DNA of 64,000 nt from Emergencia timonensis (lineage in GTDB: Bacteria; Bacillota; Clostridia; Peptostreptococcales; Anaerovoracaceae): contig NZ_FLKM01000008.1 of assembly GCF_900086585.1 (NCBI RefSeq), positions 744,001 to 808,000 of the forward strand. The letters are read 5' to 3'. The notes under the pieces were generated by a model. That model made no database searches. It saw only the letters and a list, made by a program, of their open reading frames with translations, and was not told the origin of the DNA. Position numbers and translations under genes: made by a program. Shown here one piece after another: positions 61,287 to 64,000 of this stretch. The stretch's first letter is position 1. The number at the start of each line of letters is the position of its first letter.

Positions 61287-61310
61287 AGTTTTATAAGGGA
61301 GGGAAAACAC

Positions 61311-62411
61311 ATGAATTTGAATATAGACAAAACTAACATAGAGAAGCTTGACCTCGATTCGCTGCAGGCGAAATCCAATGACGCCTTGGACATGTTATGG
61401 AACGTCGCCTGGCTGAAAAACGCAATGAACAAGCTGGACCGCGCCAGTGTTGAGAGCCTGCAGGAGACGGCAGGCAAAATCTGCAGCCAATGTGAAGTGG
61501 CGGTGATTGTTGCCACAGGCGATACCGCAAAGATGATCAAAGCCTGCACGTCGGCTATACAGCAAAGAGAGGCTTGTGCAGATGTTATCGTGTTCGGCGA
61601 TAGTTTTTCTCCAGCCGAATATGCAGAAGTGATGACAGACCTGGAGAAAAAAGACTTCGTGCTCATTTCTGTTGCGCCGGAACTGGAAACGGTGGCTATG
61701 AGAGGCGCATTCGTATGTCTGAAACAGCTTTTAGTTACAAAATACGGCTCGGAGAAAGCGATTGACAGAATCTATGCCGTCGCAGGCAAGAGGAGTCAGT
61801 TAATCGCAGAAGATGCGGCTGAAAACGATTACCCGCTGATCTCGTATCCTGACAATGTGCCTGCAATTTATGGCGCTAACACGGCAGCGGCGCTGCTGCC
61901 GATGGCGGTCAAGGGGGCGGACCTTTCGGAGTACTTGGACGGATTCTACGATATGCTGGCATCACCGCAGTGGGATATAAACGGGGCAGATTACGGCATT
62001 GCGAGAGCCGCCTACAGAATCGCCGGCGGGACAAAAGAGCATTTTTTGATCTGGCAGAATCAGCTTGCAGACTTTGGTAAGTGGGAAGAGAACTTCTTTG
62101 ACGGTATCCAAAAGAGAAGCCTGAAAATGCCTGTGGACAGCAAAATAGACAGCGCAGATGCCTTTGATACGCAGATTATTATAGAGGAAGATCAAGAAGA
62201 TATCATGATGCCGTATTTTGAAGGGTGCCATGAAGATGGCTCTCTGAATTTGCTTTTAAACGCCGCTGCAGGGAAGTATTTTTTTGAAAACAGTGAGAAG
62301 AAAACAGGGGTACAGATCTCCTTAGAACGGCTTGATTCCTACAATTTGGGACAGCTTATGGCATTTGCCCAGCTCTCCAACGGAATTACAGAATTTTTGT
62401 TAAATAATTAG
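61311..62411 (+). CDS. Glucose-6-phosphate isomerase-like protein, divergent
   Basis: 366 residues; AAGGGAGGG precedes the ATG. The middle resembles the SIS-type fold of Pgi: AVIVATGDTAKMIKACTSAI, FVLISVAPELETVAMRGAFV (where Pgi has a Ser/Thr-rich SKSGTT-like loop) and KYGSEKAIDRIYAVAGKRSQ. It is about 80 residues shorter than bacterial Pgi, and the usual active-site motifs are altered, so the activity is doubtful. The next gene is hbd with its own promoter. Confidence 0.65.
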   Translation: MNLNIDKTNIEKLDLDSLQAKSNDALDMLWNVAWLKNAMNKLDRASVESLQETAGKICSQCEVAVIVATGDTAKMIKACTSAIQQREACADVIVFGDSFSPAEYAEVMTDLEKKDFVLISVAPELETVAMRGAFVCLKQLLVTKYGSEKAIDRIYAVAGKRSQLIAEDAAENDYPLISYPDNVPAIYGANTAAALLPMAVKGADLSEYLDGFYDMLASPQWDINGADYGIARAAYRIAGGTKEHFLIWQNQLADFGKWEENFFDGIQKRSLKMPVDSKIDSADAFDTQIIIEEDQEDIMMPYFEGCHEDGSLNLLLNAAAGKYFFENSEKKTGVQISLERLDSYNLGQLMAFAQLSNGITEFLLNN

Positions 62412-62413
62412 GG

Positions 62414-62441
62414 TTTACATTATTTGATTCTGTGTTATAAT
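62414..62441 (+). promoter_or_regulatory. Promoter of the 3-hydroxybutyryl-CoA dehydrogenase gene
   Basis: TTTACA (62414-62419), 16 bases, TATAAT (62436-62441) with an extended -10 TG. It is close to consensus, fitting a highly expressed gene. Confidence 0.85.
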
Positions 62442-62522
62442 GAAAGTAACGGTAATAAGTTAATTTTTTAACAAAACTTACTCATAAGAAATCAACGTAC
62501 AATATAGTAGGAGGTTATCACA

Positions 62523-63371
62523 ATGAAGAAAATTGGTGTATTAGGAACGGGCACAATGGGTGCCGGAATCATTCAGGTACTTGCACAGAATGGTTATGAA
62601 GTTGTACTGAGAGCTAGAAGACAGACTTCAGTAGACAAAGGTCTTGCTACAGTAGAGAAGAACTTAGACAAGATGATCAAGAAAGAAAAGATCACAGAAG
62701 CTGACAAAGCTGAGATCATGGGCAGAGTACAGGGATCAACTGATATCAGCATCGTAAAAGACGCTGACTTGATTATCGAAGCTGCAACAGAAGACGCAGA
62801 AGCAAAGAAAGCTCTGTTTGCTGAACTTGACCAGTTAGTAAAGCCTGAAGCTATCATCGCTACAAACACTTCATCCTTATCCATCACTGATATCGCTGCC
62901 GCTACAAACAGACCTGACAAAATTATCGGCATGCACTTCTTTAACCCAGTTCCAGCAATGAAACTTGTTGAAATTATCAAGGGATTGACTACTTCAGAAG
63001 AAACTAAGGCTACCATCGTAGAATTAGCTGAGAAGTTAGGAAAGACCCCTGTAGAAGTTGAAGAAGCTCCAGGATTCGTAGTAAACAGAATCTTAATTCC
63101 AATGATTAACGAAGGTATTGGAATCTTAGCTGACGGAGTTGCTGATGTAAAGGGTATCGATACGGCAATGAAACTTGGTGCTAACCACCCAATGGGACCT
63201 CTTGAACTGGGAGATCTGATCGGACTTGACGTTTGCCTGGCAATCATGGATGTACTTTACACTGAATACGGTGATCCTAAGTACAGAGCACACGTTCTGC
63301 TGAGAAAGATGGTAAGAGCCGGCAAGCTGGGAAGAAAGACCGGCATCGGTTTCTACGATTATTCAAAATAA
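62523..63371 (+). CDS. hbd: 3-hydroxybutyryl-CoA dehydrogenase
   Basis: The enzyme interconverts acetoacetyl-CoA and 3-hydroxybutyryl-CoA in clostridial butyrate-type fermentation. Motifs: NAD-binding [20 protein letters not shown], the catalytic His in [36 protein letters not shown] and [19 protein letters not shown]. At 282 residues it is full length. AGGAGG lies 8 bases before the ATG. Codon use is strongly biased, unlike its neighbours, in line with high expression. It is a single-gene unit between a strong promoter and a terminator. Crotonase and thiolase are not in the window. Confidence 0.96.
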   Translation: MKKIGVLGTGTMGAGIIQVLAQNGYEVVLRARRQTSVDKGLATVEKNLDKMIKKEKITEADKAEIMGRVQGSTDISIVKDADLIIEAATEDAEAKKALFAELDQLVKPEAIIATNTSSLSITDIAAATNRPDKIIGMHFFNPVPAMKLVEIIKGLTTSEETKATIVELAEKLGKTPVEVEEAPGFVVNRILIPMINEGIGILADGVADVKGIDTAMKLGANHPMGPLELGDLIGLDVCLAIMDVLYTEYGDPKYRAHVLLRKMVRAGKLGRKTGIGFYDYSK

Positions 63372-63400
63372 GAGAGACTATCGAATACATAAACAATTGG

Positions 63401-63431
63401 AACTGCCTTGTGACGAGCAAGGCAGTTTTTT
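63401..63431 (+). terminator. Intrinsic terminator of hbd
   Basis: AACTGCCTTG (63401-63410) pairs with CAAGGCAGTT (63418-63427), followed by T-rich sequence. Confidence 0.92.
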
Positions 63432-63458
63432 ATTTTTCTGAATAAATAAGTCTAGTAC

Positions 63459-63509
63459 TTGACAAAATGCAAAATGATGATATACTGAGAAAAGTAAAGT
63501 AGTTGACTA
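63459..63509 (+). promoter_or_regulatory. Promoter and palindrome upstream of the MarR gene
   Basis: TTGACA (63459-63464), 16 bases, TATACT (63481-63486). The palindromic TAGT-TG-ACTA (63500-63509) lies just after the expected start of transcription, a typical place for autoregulation by a MarR protein. Confidence 0.6.
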
Positions 63510-63538
63510 TTTTGATGTTAATATAGGAGGTATGGCAA

Positions 63539-64000
63539 ATGCGTAATACGAAAGAAATTGTTTATGAGAGACTGATAAAATTACAGCACTTGCTGCACAG
63601 GCAGCAGATGCAGAAATTCGGAGGTATGCGGGGCTCAAAAAATCCGCGCCGGGGGCAGGGCCGGGTACTTTCGATTTTAAAGATGAAACCGGAAATCAGC
63701 CAGAAGGAACTGACTTATCTGCTGGATATGAGCAAGCAGGCCTTGGCAGAGCTGTTGGCAAAACTTGAAAGGAACGGTTACATCATAAGAGAACCGTCCG
63801 CAGAGGATCGACGGGTATCCAACGTCAAAATCACGCCGGAGGGCATGAAGGCGGCTGAGGGTATGTCGGAAGATCCGCAGGATATGGTTGGCTTGTTGGA
63901 TTGCCTGAACGAAGAGGAGCTGGAAGCTTTTGGCGAATATCTTGCCCGAATCCTCGCGTGTTTTGAAGAAAGATTTATGAACAAAGAAGCCTTTGCAGAA
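63539..64000 (+). CDS. MarR family transcriptional regulator (3' end outside the window)
   Basis: ATG at 63539 follows AGGAGG by 8 bases. The frame is open to the window's end (154 codons seen). It has the winged helix QGRVLSILKMKPEISQKELT, LDMSKQALAELLAKLERNGY and the wing REPSAEDRRVSNVKITPEG, the MarR signature. The basic Gly-rich segment before it (GGMRGSKNPRRGQGR) is characteristic of a clostridial subgroup. What follows is outside the window. Confidence 0.88.
   Translation, partial: MRNTKEIVYERLIKLQHLLHRQQMQKFGGMRGSKNPRRGQGRVLSILKMKPEISQKELTYLLDMSKQALAELLAKLERNGYIIREPSAEDRRVSNVKITPEGMKAAEGMSEDPQDMVGLLDCLNEEELEAFGEYLARILACFEERFMNKEAFAE

Overview
The window looks like the chromosome of an anaerobic, endospore-forming Firmicute of the class Clostridia. 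The evidence is strong AGGAGG-type ribosome binding sites, frequent GTG starts, the sporulation genes spoIIR and a SipL-like DUF3794/LysM coat protein, a clostridial 3-hydroxybutyryl-CoA dehydrogenase, and small clostridial families (DUF1846, DUF1934, DUF4044). A relative of the Anaerovoracaceae/Emergencia group is my best guess from gene content; no rRNA is present to confirm it. I saw no tRNA, rRNA, CRISPR array, intact insertion sequence or prophage.

Layout. 1-0.8 kb: the end of a sortase-type surface protein. 0.9-9.3 kb: a complete kdpFABC-kdpDE potassium uptake locus with a candidate KdpE operator and a large inverted repeat between kdpC and kdpD. 9.3-10.9 kb: an AAA/DUF4143 ATPase gene bracketed by a 25-bp perfect direct repeat that copies the 3' end of kdpE. 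11.0-16.9 kb (minus): pyrCKDFEBI, de novo pyrimidine synthesis from carbamoyl phosphate to UMP. 17.1-25.1 kb: a PadR regulator, a secreted amidase-like protein, an orphan Phd antitoxin, GNAT, CvpA, tadA, an Ig-like membrane protein, ispE and a GntR regulator. 26.0-31.9 kb (minus): a hybrid histidine kinase co-transcribed with an unusual lipoprotein (solute-binding domain plus a 5'-nucleotidase C-terminal-like domain), bracketed by a broken and two intact copies of one XRE regulator.

32.1-34.4 kb: sporulation genes. 34.5-39.9 kb: PucR regulator divergent from an NCS1 permease, DUF917 and M20 peptidase operon, a likely uptake and breakdown module for a cyclic amide (hydantoin-like) compound. 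41.9-46.5 kb (minus): a vanG-type glycopeptide resistance cluster, vanR-vanS-vanW-vanG-vanXY, lacking the vanT serine racemase and with a strong hairpin between vanS and vanW. 47.0-55.6 kb: dicarboxylate symporter, HtrA protease, Hsp33, Ddl, DUF1934, DUF4044, DUF1846 and a ClC chloride transporter. 55.6-61.3 kb is AT-rich accessory DNA: intergenic repeats, a nuclease-like protein, divergent XRE regulators, an XRE/ECF sigma/anti-sigma operon and two paralogous small exoproteins sharing an ECF-like promoter. 61.3-64 kb: a glucose-6-phosphate-isomerase-like protein, 3-hydroxybutyryl-CoA dehydrogenase and the start of a MarR regulator.

The best candidates for something new are the lipoprotein/hybrid-kinase pair with its XRE brackets, the vanT-less vanG cluster with its leader hairpin, and the ECF sigma module with its duplicated exoproteins.
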